Notes under the pieces: model-generated | Told to the model about the DNA's origin: nothing | Seen by the model: the letters and a program-made list of their open reading frames with translations, nothing else | The model's database searches: none | In this document: positions 28,301 through 35,536 of the stretch, one piece after another | Layout: each line of letters starts with the position of its first letter | How positions within the stretch are numbered: the stretch's first letter is position 1 | Origin: Caenispirillum bisanense | GTDB taxonomy: Bacteria; Pseudomonadota; Alphaproteobacteria; Rhodospirillales; UBA2165 | Direction of reading: 5' to 3' | DNA: 48,778 nt | Assembly (NCBI GenBank): GCA_945877815.1 | Contig: CAMDWJ010000032.1 | Span: 1 to 48,778 of the forward strand | Translations under genes and position numbers: made by a program

Positions 28301-31300
28301 AGGTGTAGGAACCGTTGTCGTAGATCTTCAAATCGCCGGCATCGCCCTGAACCGCCACAAACCGCCCGCCCGCATCGGTCTGGCCCTGCGTCGCGAAGTT
28401 GTAGGTCTGGCCGCCATTGTTGACCGAGGTCAGCGTCAAGGTCGTGCCGGTATCAGGATCGGAATCCGCCCCGCCTGTCTGACCGAGACCGTTGATGACA
28501 TTGCCCGTCACATGATCGCCGAGATCGTCGCCGACGGTATTCGTGTCGCTAACGGCAATCGGGCCATCGTTGGAACCGGTGATGGTCACGGTCGCCGTCG
28601 CCGTGGACGTGCCGCCGGCACCGTCACTGACAGTATAGTTGACGGCCACCGTCTGGGTCTGGCCGACCGCCATGGCGTTGTACGACGAGCCCGGCGTGAA
28701 GCTGAGGGTGCCATTTGGATTGATCGAGACCGTCGCATCGGTGCCCGCAGGCAACGTCGCGGACGTGATCGTCAGCGCATTGCCGTCGATATCGCTGTCG
28801 TTCGCCAACGGATTGAAGGTGATGGCGTGATCTTCATCGGTCGTCGCGATGTCGTTGACCGCAACCGGCGTGTCGTTGACCGCGCTGACCGTCAGATTGA
28901 CGGTCGCGGTCGAGGTGCCGCCGGCGCCATCGCTGATCGTGTAGGTGAAGCTCGCGGTGCCGTTGTAGTTGGCTTCTGGCGTGAACCGGACTTGGCCGTC
29001 AACGATGGCAACCGTGCCGTGGGACGCGCCCTGCACACTGGTGATCGACAGAGCGTTTCCATCCGCGTCGGTGTCGTTTGCGAGCAAAGAGGCCGGGGAG
29101 ATCGAGAGCGCGTTGTCCTCATTCAAGGTGTAGGAATTGGCGACCGCAACAGGCGTGTCGTTGACCGGACTGACCGTCAGGTTCACCACCGCCGTCGAGG
29201 TGCCGCCGGCGCCGTCGCTGATCGTGTAAGTGAATTGCGCCGGGCCGTTATAGTTGGCCGCCGGGGTGAATACCGGGCTGCCATCGACCAAGGTGACCGT
29301 GCCGTGCGTCGCACCCGATACCGCCGTGATCGACAGCGCATTGCCGTCGACATCGCTGTCGTTGCCGAGCAGCGTGGCGGCCGGGATGGACGTCACATTG
29401 TCTTCGTTCAAGGTGTAGGTGTCGGCCACCGCAACGGGCGTGTCGTTGACCGGGCTGACCGTCAGGTTCACCACCGCCGTCGAGGTGCCGCCGGCGCCGT
29501 CGCTGATCGTGTAAGTGAATTGCGCCGGGCCGTTATAGTTGGCCGCCGGGGTGAATACCGGGCTGCCATCGACCAAGGTGACCGTACCGTGCGTCGCGCC
29601 CGACACCGCCGTAATCGACAGCACATTGCCGTCGATGTCGGTGTCGTTGCCGAGCAGCGTGGCGGCCGGGATGGACGTCACATTGTCTTCGTTCAAGGTG
29701 TAGGTGTCGGCAACCGCAACAGGCGTGTCGTTGACGGGGCTGACGGTCAGGTTCACCACCGCGGTCGAGGTGCCGCCGGCACCATCGCTGATCGTATAGG
29801 TGAAGCTGGCCGGGCCGTTATAGTTGGCTTCCGGGGTAAACCGCACGCGCGGCCCTTCCGCCGTATCCACGATCGCGACCGTGCCGTGCGAAGCACCCGA
29901 CACCGCCGTGATCGACAGCGCGTTGCCGTCGATGTCGGTGTCGTTGCCCAGCAATGTCGTCGGATTGACCGTCAGAGTGAAGTCTTCGTTGATCGTGAAG
30001 ACATCGTTCACCGCGACCGGCGTATCGTTCACCGGATCGACTGTCAGCTGGACCGTTGCCGTCGAGGTGGCGCCGCTCGAATCGCGCACGACATAGGTAA
30101 AGCTGTCGGTGCCGTTGTAATTGGCGACCGGCGTGTAGCTGACCGTACCGTCGGCATTGATGCTTACCCGGCCGTGCGCGGGCTGCTCGACACTCTGGAT
30201 CGTGAGAGCATCTCCATCCACGTCGGTGTCGTTGGCTTTCACGTCGATGACGAGGGAACTGTCCTCGTTCAATGTGCGTACGTCGTTCACCGCGACCGGG
30301 GCATCGTTCACCGAATTGACGGTCAGCGAAACGGTGGCGATCGAGGTGCCGCCCGCGCCGTCGGAAACCGTATAGGTGAAGCTGGCCGGGCCGTTATAGT
30401 TTGCGGCCGGAGTAAAGACGACTTGGCCATCGACGATGGCGACCGAACCGTGCGAAGCACTCTGCACGCTCTGGATCGACAACGCATTGCCGTCGATGTC
30501 GGTATCGTTGCCGAGCAGCGAGGCCGGAGACAGAGTGAGGGCGTTATCTTCGTTGAAGGTGAAGGCATCGGCGACCGCCACCGGCGTATCGTTGACCGGA
30601 TTGACCGTCAGAGTGACCGTGCCGGTCGAGGTGCCGCCGGCGCCGTCCGAGATCGTGTAAGTGAACGAAGCCGGGCCGTTGTAGTCGGCGGCCGGGGTGA
30701 AGACGACCTGACCGTCGACGATGGCGACCGAGCCATGCGTCGCTCCTTGAACGCTCAGGACCGACAGCGCATTGCCGTCGATGTCGGTGTCGTTGCCGAG
30801 CAATTGCGCCGGGTTCAACGTCAGCCCCAGATCCTCGTTCAGCGAGAATACATCGCCGACCGCCACAGGCGCATCGTTCTGCGGATTGACGGTCAAGGAA
30901 ACCGTCGCGATCGTCGTGCCGCCGGCGCCATCGCTGGCGACATAGGTGAAGCTGTCGGCGCCGTTATAATTGGCGACCGGCGTATAGGTGACGGTGCCGT
31001 CTTCGTTGATCGTCACCGTGCCGTGCGCCGGCTGGCCTACGCTTAGGACCGACAGAACATTTCCGTCAACGTCGGTGTCGTTGGACAAAACGTTGATCTG
31101 AAGCGATGCATCCTCGTCGAGCGTACGTACATCATTCACCGCGACCGGCGTGTCGTTCTGCGGATCGACCCGCAGGGAAACGGTCGCCGTCGAGGTGGCG
31201 CCGCTCGCATCCGTCACCACATAGGTGAAGCTGTCAGCGCCATTGTAATTGGCGGCCGGCGTGTAGGTCACCGTGCCGTCATCATTCAGGGTGACCGAGC

Positions 31301-33137
31301 CATGCGCGGGTTGGTTGACGCCGACGACGGAGAGAACGTCGCCATCCACGTCGGTGTCGTTGCCGAGCACGTTGATAACGACCGAACTATCCTCGGCCAG
31401 TGTCGCGATGTCATTTACCGCCACCGGCGCATCGTTGACCGAGTCGACCGTCAAGTTCACGACGCCCGTCGAGGTGCCGCCGGCGCCGTCGCTGATCGTG
31501 TAGGTGAAGGAGGCCGGGCCGTTATAGTTGGCGGCCGGGGTAAAGACGACTTGGCCGTCGACGATCGAGACCGTGCCGTGCGAAGCCTCGCCCACGCTGA
31601 CGAGCGAGAGCGTGTCGCCGTCGAGATCCGTGTCGTTGCCGAGCAGCGAAGCGGGAGCGAGAGTGAGCGCGTTGTCTTCGTTCAGGCTATAGGCGTCCGC
31701 AACTGCGACCGGTGCGTCGTTCACCGAATCCACCGTCAAGTTCACGACACCCGTCGAGGTGCCGCCGGCGCCGTCGCTGATCGTATAGGTGAAGCTAGCC
31801 GGGCCGTTATAGTTGGCGGCCGGGGTAAAGACGACTTGGCCGTCGACGATCGAGACCGTGCCATGGCTGGCATCGCCCACGCTCACCAGCGACAGCGTGT
31901 CGCCGTCGAGGTCGGTGTCATTGCCGAGCAGCGAGGCCGGAGCCAACGTCAGCGCATTGTCTTCGTTCAGGCTATAGGCATCGGCGACCGCGACCGGCGC
32001 ATCGTTGACCGAGTCGATTGTGAGGTTCACGACACCCGTCGAGGTGCCGCCGGCGCCATCGGAGATCGTGTAAGTAAACGAAGCCGGGCCGTTATAGTTG
32101 GCGGCCGGGGTAAAGACGACTTGCCCGTCGACGATCGAGACCGTGCCATGGCTGGCATCGCCAACCGAGACGAGCGACAAGGTGTCGCCGTCAAGATCCG
32201 TGTCGTTGCCGAGCAGCGAGGCCGGAGCCAGCGTCAGCGCGTTGTCTTCGTTGAGAGTAAAGACATCCGCGACCGCGACCGGCGCATCGTTGGCCGTGTC
32301 GATTGTGAGATTGACGGTCGCCGTCGAGGTGCCGCCCTGGCCGTCCGAAATCGTGTAAGTGAAGCTCGCGGCTCCGTCGTAATTGGCTTCCGGCGTGAAT
32401 ACCACCTGACCGTCGACGATCGAGACCGTACCGTGCGTCGCATCGCCCACGCTGACCAGCGATAGGGTATCGCCGTCCAAGTCAGAATCGCCCGCCAGAA
32501 GAGCGGACGGAGCCAGAGTAAGTGCATTGTCTTCGTTCACGGTGAATGCGTTGTCGACCGCGACCGGCGTGTCGTTGACCGAGTCGACCGTCAGGTTCAC
32601 CACCGCAGTCGAAGTGCCGCCCTGACCGTCGCTGATCGTGTAGGTGAAGGAATCGGTACCGTTGTAATCGGCATCCGGCTTATACGTGACCGTGCCATCG
32701 GCATTGAGCACCAAAGTCCCATGTGCAGGTTGCGAAACGCCGGTCACGGTAATTGTGCCGCCGTCCGCATCGGTGTCGTTACCTTTGATGTTGATGACGA
32801 CCGATTGATCCTCGTTGACGCTTGCAACATCCGCGGTCGCAACAGGCCCGACATTGGCAGGCGGCGGCGGCGGAGCCTCCACCGGAATTTCGGCGCGCGG
32901 CGGTTCGGTCGGCGGGGCTGCAGCAGCGGGAGCTTCGGCTGCCGGAGCCTCGGCTGCCGGTGCTTCGGCAGCTTGCGCTTCTGCTGCCGGCGGTGCCGGA
33001 TCGTTATTGCCGAACACGACGCCATCGGTCGCCGGCCCTTGGCCGCCGAAATTCTGCTGGCCGCCGCCGGCGACCTCGAAATCGACGACGCCATCGCCGC
33101 TTTGACCCGACGCGCCAGCGGGTTTGCCGCTCGCCAC
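22302..33137 (-). CDS. Giant RTX adhesin with tandem cadherin-like repeats
   Basis: A 3,611-residue surface protein. Order: Ala/Pro/Glu-rich linker (to about residue 85); about fifteen cadherin/VCBS-like repeats of ~95 residues (pattern NDxPVAV...LNEDN...LLGNDTDxDG...HGTV...FTPxANYNG...FTYTISDGxGGTS); an insert with a DUF4114-like domain (about 1580-1830, NLDDRAHARSG and GGGDNDFNDVMFSI); about six more cadherin-like repeats to ~2420; Ig-like and other beta domains to ~3410; RTX calcium nonapeptides (GGAGDDTISGNAGDDVI type, ~3410-3540); and a type I secretion C-terminus. No cysteines are seen in the repeats. The start is a GTG with no ribosome binding site, 12 bases after and in the same frame as the stop of the FecR-like gene, so both may be one protein of about 3,980 residues. 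The secretion genes are not in the window. Confidence 0.92.
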   Translation of the reverse strand: MASGKPAGASGQSGDGVVDFEVAGGGQQNFGGQGPATDGVVFGNNDPAPPAAEAQAAEAPAAEAPAAEAPAAAAPPTEPPRAEIPVEAPPPPPANVGPVATADVASVNEDQSVVINIKGNDTDADGGTITVTGVSQPAHGTLVLNADGTVTYKPDADYNGTDSFTYTISDGQGGTSTAVVNLTVDSVNDTPVAVDNAFTVNEDNALTLAPSALLAGDSDLDGDTLSLVSVGDATHGTVSIVDGQVVFTPEANYDGAASFTYTISDGQGGTSTATVNLTIDTANDAPVAVADVFTLNEDNALTLAPASLLGNDTDLDGDTLSLVSVGDASHGTVSIVDGQVVFTPAANYNGPASFTYTISDGAGGTSTGVVNLTIDSVNDAPVAVADAYSLNEDNALTLAPASLLGNDTDLDGDTLSLVSVGDASHGTVSIVDGQVVFTPAANYNGPASFTYTISDGAGGTSTGVVNLTVDSVNDAPVAVADAYSLNEDNALTLAPASLLGNDTDLDGDTLSLVSVGEASHGTVSIVDGQVVFTPAANYNGPASFTYTISDGAGGTSTGVVNLTVDSVNDAPVAVNDIATLAEDSSVVINVLGNDTDVDGDVLSVVGVNQPAHGSVTLNDDGTVTYTPAANYNGADSFTYVVTDASGATSTATVSLRVDPQNDTPVAVNDVRTLDEDASLQINVLSNDTDVDGNVLSVLSVGQPAHGTVTINEDGTVTYTPVANYNGADSFTYVASDGAGGTTIATVSLTVNPQNDAPVAVGDVFSLNEDLGLTLNPAQLLGNDTDIDGNALSVLSVQGATHGSVAIVDGQVVFTPAADYNGPASFTYTISDGAGGTSTGTVTLTVNPVNDTPVAVADAFTFNEDNALTLSPASLLGNDTDIDGNALSIQSVQSASHGSVAIVDGQVVFTPAANYNGPASFTYTVSDGAGGTSIATVSLTVNSVNDAPVAVNDVRTLNEDSSLVIDVKANDTDVDGDALTIQSVEQPAHGRVSINADGTVSYTPVANYNGTDSFTYVVRDSSGATSTATVQLTVDPVNDTPVAVNDVFTINEDFTLTVNPTTLLGNDTDIDGNALSITAVSGASHGTVAIVDTAEGPRVRFTPEANYNGPASFTYTISDGAGGTSTAVVNLTVSPVNDTPVAVADTYTLNEDNVTSIPAATLLGNDTDIDGNVLSITAVSGATHGTVTLVDGSPVFTPAANYNGPAQFTYTISDGAGGTSTAVVNLTVSPVNDTPVAVADTYTLNEDNVTSIPAATLLGNDSDVDGNALSITAVSGATHGTVTLVDGSPVFTPAANYNGPAQFTYTISDGAGGTSTAVVNLTVSPVNDTPVAVANSYTLNEDNALSISPASLLANDTDADGNALSITSVQGASHGTVAIVDGQVRFTPEANYNGTASFTYTISDGAGGTSTATVNLTVSAVNDTPVAVNDIATTDEDHAITFNPLANDSDIDGNALTITSATLPAGTDATVSINPNGTLSFTPGSSYNAMAVGQTQTVAVNYTVSDGAGGTSTATATVTITGSNDGPIAVSDTNTVGDDLGDHVTGNVINGLGQTGGADSDPDTGTTLTLTSVNNGGQTYNFATQGQTDAGGRFVAVQGDAGDLKIYDNGSYTYTKDENAGEFAPSWANGTPTWDGVTEMQGTTGNQVVQDNMTVPAGGNSVTVTFQGEGAGYQNIMGWYKIDANGNPTQPKLIWDNASQQGSGGNLIAGQSQVTLDGLAPGEKFGFFIIRDGHSQFPNLDTADSLSFNANGDLVGGGYTVGESELFHALDPNFSDDNLNLDDRAHARSGVNPETGELMVGFEDLTGGGDNDFNDVMFSISYNGTPAVTQDVFTYTLADENGATAAAALTITVDPDSATPIAVADIGTINEDGALTLNVLANDTDADIGDVLSVQSISQPAHGTVVLNANGTVTYTPAANYNGSDSFTYVMNDGTGGTSTAVVNLTVTATNDAPVAVADRFTLNEDNATTITASTLLANDSDVDGNTLSITAVSGATNGTVTLVNGNPVFTPAANYNGTAQFTYTISDGAGGTSSAVVTLTVNPVNDNPVAVANAVTLNEDAATTIQASTLLANDTDVDGNTLSITAVSGATNGTVTLVNGNPVFTPAANYNGTAQFTYTISDGAGGTSSAVVTLTVNPVNDNPVAVANAVTLNEDAATTITASTLLANDSDVDGNTLSITAVSGATNGTVTLVNGNPVFTPAANYNGTAQFTYTISDGAGGTSSAVVTLTVNPVNDNPVAVANAVTLNEDAATTITASTLLANDTDVDGNTLSITAVSGATNGTVTLVNGNPVFTPAANYNGTASFTYTVSDGAGGTSTAVVNLTVSPVNDTPVAVADSFTLNEDNALTIAPSSLVSNDSDIDAGQTLSIASVQGATNGTVAIVNGNVVFTPAANYSGAAAFTYTISDGNGGTATATVNLTIAAQGDVAVSAANVSGNEDTTINLGLSSSSIVISDTDGSESANAIKLTFSNLPSGAVVNGATWSAASNAYMVTSAAALSNVTVIPPANWNGQFGATLTVTTNEGGSSSQNFTVTTNAVNDAPIVTSAPAFTVNEDATITLTKAQLLAGASDVDGNTLSVQNLVVNGGQGTLSGPNANGDYTYTPPANFSGSVGLTYKVSDGTATVNQTAAIGVTAVADAPTVTAALGTPVAVVTNAVTATQAIDVSNVTSGNNGFTVTAQKINSDGTISAESSSNLSISTSGSPTGFGVSGAASGDSTELGRSSAGVSEQLNVQLAGDVTSAKVTFAWLSTSEQATYKLYDNGVLVGTGTVTGQTDNIDPEITITATNGVAFDKIVFSAPGADDDFLINNISFTKVITPGSTVAQYPLNISTALADADGSESLSTIRVTGVPSTATLSAGIKNADGSYTLTPAQLSGLKINVTNGQTTDFNLSVSATSTESSNADAKTTTVSLAIPAPDFTASAPTLTTAAISGSEDTAIALNIGAVLGDADGSETLSVTISGVPTGATLSAGTLNSNGTWTLTQGQLSGLKITPANDSSTDFTLTVTATSTESLGGATSTTTATIPVTVAGVADLPTLDVSSSLMTTSYAATAVNFPSTITSAIQSGYTVTVSGVPTGATLSAGTNNGDGTWTVPGASAATLTITPPANYSGSVSLTATVINPNGGTSTPISATFNSGLDGFSYADGSFGGSTSTSKAYGEWDNNDGVGSTGALELELGGGTSSSAMSGGFSKSFTTTGSSTGSLTFSYRVDADEIEANDGEYARVMVSIDGVNKGTNGYVAQVVGTDSGWVTVTVDLGTLAAGSHTFTIGGLLNSADHSNDEVEMNFDNLSLNVTGSPANVATQSVSVVPTVASLTYDLNIAASLNDLTGESLTVQLSSIPSGVTLSHGTLSGGVWTVNSADLPNLTMTVPTSTAAFDLSVSAKSTDSDGNDISVITKTIDYSDFKGLATNDTLTGTAGNDTQYGGAGDDTISGNAGDDVIWAGSGNDLVYGGDGADTIRGGAGTDTLYGGNNNDTIYGGQGNDIIYGDAGNDIVIGGEGNDTLYGGAGADTFVFNLGDGTDTVMGFENGDQLNFNGISLNGGDTLGITAQGNDVVITIIGQDGAQGSSVTLKDAAAGMDASQREHISDGYSVTDTGQGVTVVIDQNS
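26150..27290 (-). repeat. Four nearly identical 285-bp tandem repeats inside the adhesin gene
   Basis: Four successive cadherin-like units (approximate limits) share a 285-bp period, and three consecutive protein units (NDNPVAVANAVTLNEDAATTI...) are almost identical including most third codon positions. This means recent duplication or gene conversion. It makes the exact copy number in the genome, and in any short-read assembly, unreliable. Confidence 0.85.
28870..29770 (-). repeat. Second cluster of near-identical cadherin-repeat DNA in the adhesin gene
   Basis: Three units with the protein pattern NDTPVAVA(D/N)xYTLNEDN, of which two (NVTSIPAATLLGND) are nearly the same at DNA level with a 285-bp period, for example around 29160-29440 and 29440-29730. 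A third similar cluster of three units (VADAYSLNEDNALTLAPASLL) lies about 31430-32290. Limits are approximate. Confidence 0.8.
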
Positions 33138-33149
33138 CGTGAATTCGTC

Positions 33150-34241
33150 TTACGCATCGCCGGCTTTCGGCGCCGCCGCGGTGGTGAATTCGTCGGTCCG
33201 GCCGGTATTTCCGCCGGCGGCCGTTTCGAAGTTGGCCGGGTTGCCCTGCTGGTTCTGGGTCTGCTGGCCGGTGCTGGCCTTGTAATTGTTGCCACTGCCG
33301 ACGCTCTGCGGCAGATGATCGAGCGAGCTGCCGAAGGATTCGCGAACCTCGGCGCGCGACATGACCTGGGGCGGGGGCGGCGCCACGTCGATGCGGGTAA
33401 TCCGCATGCCCTGTTCGGGCAGGTTCAGGATCTGGATACCGGCGCTGTTGGACACGATGACTTCGCCGACGAACCCGTCGCGTTCTTCCATCAAAACGAC
33501 ATCGAGCTTGGGCGTGCCGTCGGCGGCATCGCCGAGATTCACGCCGACCTGGGTACCGCGGATACCGATCGTGGCAACCGGCGTCTTCAGGCTCATCGCA
33601 TCGGGATCGACCTTGGCGACCTGGCCCGACACGAAGGTGAACACGCCCTGCAGGACGGACATCGAAATGTTCCCTTCCTGCGTGCTCGGGTCGTAGACCA
33701 TTTCGTCGAGCACCATGCGGCCGTTCTCAGCCATCGAGAAGGTCGTCTCGTCGGCCAGCACGACGCCGACCGAACCATTGGCGCTCGATTGCAAAATGTC
33801 GCCCTTGAAGACCGGATCGCCTTCACTCAACTCGACCTTTTCGCCGTTGGCGCGGATCGCGGTGACCGAGCCCGTGATTGTCTGCACCTGGCCGATCGGC
33901 TGATCGCCGGCGCCGGCGGCGCCGGCTTGCACGAACTGAGCGGGGGTGTTGGCGGCGGCGAGGCGGGCCGCGGTGGCACCCACGAGTTCACCGCCCTGCG
34001 GGGTCTGCAGGGTGGCGGGGGTCTCGCTGGCGAAATAATCCTGAACGACGACCTGGCGTCCGTCCGGCGCGGTCATCACCAAATCGGGGCCGGCCTGGCT
34101 GAACTCGGCGGTGCCGAAGCTGAAGCCCTGGGGCAGTTGAACCGCGCCGTTGGCGCCGACCTCGACGGTCTGCGTCTCGTGGGTTGCGCCGCCGCCTGCA
34201 AGCGTCAGGTTTTCACCGGTGCGGAGGATCTCGTCAGCCAT
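33150..34241 (-). CDS. FecR-like / LapA-type retention-module protein, probably the N-terminus of the giant adhesin
   Basis: A 363-residue protein. Residues 1-70 are a beta-rich leader (LVMTAPDGRQVVVQDYF); residues ~116-260 are a FecR-like domain (IGQVQTITGSVTAIRANGEK, GDPVFKGDILQSSANGSVGV, TPVATIGIRGTQVGV). The first half resembles the retention module at the N-terminus of LapA-type adhesins. A Gln/Asn-rich linker follows with the LapG-type site TAAG at residues 340-343 (33213-33224). The TAA stop (33150-33152) is in frame with the adhesin start 12 bases later, and the linker sequence (DEFT...) is repeated on both sides of it. There is no signal peptide, as expected for type I secretion. AAGGGG lies 7 bases before the ATG. 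It is not expected to be an iron-siderophore FecR: no FecI or TonB receptor is near. Confidence 0.85.
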   Translation of the reverse strand: MADEILRTGENLTLAGGGATHETQTVEVGANGAVQLPQGFSFGTAEFSQAGPDLVMTAPDGRQVVVQDYFASETPATLQTPQGGELVGATAARLAAANTPAQFVQAGAAGAGDQPIGQVQTITGSVTAIRANGEKVELSEGDPVFKGDILQSSANGSVGVVLADETTFSMAENGRMVLDEMVYDPSTQEGNISMSVLQGVFTFVSGQVAKVDPDAMSLKTPVATIGIRGTQVGVNLGDAADGTPKLDVVLMEERDGFVGEVIVSNSAGIQILNLPEQGMRITRIDVAPPPPQVMSRAEVRESFGSSLDHLPQSVGSGNNYKASTGQQTQNQQGNPANFETAAGGNTGRTDEFTTAAAPKAGDA

Positions 34242-34350
34242 AATGGGCCCCTTGGTTTTGTTGTCCGTTCAACGGCCGGATGGCCATCACCCCACGGACA
34301 AATCTGCTACAATTATGGATCGGACCTTAGTCGGATCGGCGGGAGGCCAC

Positions 34351-34366
34351 TGTGATGGCCGTCACA
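34351..34366. promoter_or_regulatory. CRP-like binding site in the adhesin/Sel1 divergent promoter
   Basis: A perfect TGTGA-N6-TCACA palindrome in the 263-base region between the divergent retention-module/adhesin unit (start 34241) and the Sel1 protein gene (start 34505). It matches the CRP/CRP-like consensus. A minus-strand CATAAT at 34312-34317 could be the -10 of the adhesin promoter with no good -35, which would fit activator dependence. Regulation by cAMP-CRP or a CRP/FNR-family protein is inference. Confidence 0.6.
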
Positions 34367-34504
34367 GAATCGGGGAGATTCAGCGCATTGTGGAAAACCG
34401 ACATAACGGCTTCATTTTTCGGAAGCCCCTTATATACAGTGCGGATAACGGAACCTAGATTCCGGTCCAACTATAAGAATGATATGCAGTCTCATGGGGG
34501 TGCG

Positions 34505-35503
34505 ATGAAAAAAACGTCGCTTTCAATCTTTTCGGCGCTGGCCCTTTCTGTCGGTCTGCAATTGGCGACTCCACCGGCCTTCGCCGCCGATTACGGGCTC
34601 GCGGTCGATGCCGCGATGCGCCAGGACTACAAGACCGCCTTTCGCGAATTCAAGGCTTTGGCCGACGACGGCATGGCCGCGGCCCAGTTCAATCTGGCAT
34701 TGCTTTACCATCACGGTCGCGGCGTCGAGACGGATATCCCGATGGCGGCCAAATATTACGCGATGGCGGCCGAGCGCGGCCATGCGTCGGCCCAGAACAA
34801 TTTAGGCTCGCTCTATCGGCGCGGCGAAGGTATCGAGCAGGACTATGAAAAGGCCGCCTTTTATTACAACCTGGCCAAGGACTCGATCGACGTCGCCAAG
34901 GCCAATCTCGCCTACCTCCACCGCTACGGGCTCGGCGTCGAGAAAAGCAACGCAAAGGCTTTCCAATATTACCAGGAAGCCGCCAAAAACGGCCATGCGC
35001 AGTCGATTTTCGAGCTTGGACGGCTATATGAGAAGGGCCGCGGCGCCGAAAAGGACATCGACAAGGCGATGGAGATGTACAAACAGGCGGCGCGCAAGAA
35101 CTACCCGCAGGCGCAATATCTGCTGGGCGAGTTCCACCACAAGGGCACCTTCGTGAAGCAAGACTACGAACAGGCCGAACGCTGGTACCGCTTCGCCATG
35201 AACCAGAATTACGTCTCAGCCTATTTCGGTATGGCCCAGCTCTATCGCGACGGCACCGGCGTGTCCAAGGACCCGAAGGAAGCCATGCGTTTGTTCCGCG
35301 CCGCCTCCAACCGTGGCGACCGCCGCGCCCCCTTCGAGATCGGGGTAATGTACGAGACCGGGATCGGCGTCGACGCCGATAAGGGCGAGGCGCTGAAATG
35401 GTACAGCGTCGCGATGAAGCGCGATTACAACCCGGCGCGCGCCAAGGTCAAGGAACTGGGCGGCGACGTGACCGAGAATCCGCGCGCCCCAGCGGCAAGC
35501 TAA
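34505..35503 (+). CDS. Secreted Sel1-like tetratricopeptide repeat protein
   Basis: A 332-residue exported protein: signal peptide of about 27 residues ending PPAFA, then about eight Sel1-like repeats (AAQFNLALLYHHGRGVETD, ASAQNNLGSLYRRGEGIEQD, AQSIFELGRLYEKGRGAEKD, and so on). Sel1 repeats are protein-binding solenoids, often periplasmic, in signalling or surface assembly. The open frame starts at 34352, but the ATG at 34505 follows a G-rich site and begins the signal peptide. Divergent from the adhesin unit and shares its CRP-like promoter region, so a role in adhesin export or sensing is possible but not shown. A weak hairpin with a T run follows. Confidence 0.88.
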   Translation: MKKTSLSIFSALALSVGLQLATPPAFAADYGLAVDAAMRQDYKTAFREFKALADDGMAAAQFNLALLYHHGRGVETDIPMAAKYYAMAAERGHASAQNNLGSLYRRGEGIEQDYEKAAFYYNLAKDSIDVAKANLAYLHRYGLGVEKSNAKAFQYYQEAAKNGHAQSIFELGRLYEKGRGAEKDIDKAMEMYKQAARKNYPQAQYLLGEFHHKGTFVKQDYEQAERWYRFAMNQNYVSAYFGMAQLYRDGTGVSKDPKEAMRLFRAASNRGDRRAPFEIGVMYETGIGVDADKGEALKWYSVAMKRDYNPARAKVKELGGDVTENPRAPAAS

Positions 35504-35536
35504 GTCCTCGAGCTAGGCTTTTTCGTATTTATATCG

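Noticed and set aside
27939-31046. 1,035-residue open frame on the plus strand opposite the adhesin gene
   Set aside because: It is the antisense of the repeated cadherin units; its Arg/Gly/Asp-rich sequence simply mirrors the repeats and shows no domain or ribosome binding site.
22302-33137. CRISPR-like array signal from regular repeats
   Set aside because: The 285-bp period is coding (cadherin-like units) with no short direct repeats and unique spacers, and no cas genes are present.
33150-34241. FecR as an anti-sigma regulator of iron uptake
   Set aside because: There is no membrane helix, FecI-type sigma factor or TonB receptor near; the context is a giant type I secreted adhesin.
22302-35503. 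Type I secretion genes for the adhesin
   Set aside because: No ABC exporter, membrane fusion protein or TolC-like gene is found in the window; the exporter must be elsewhere.
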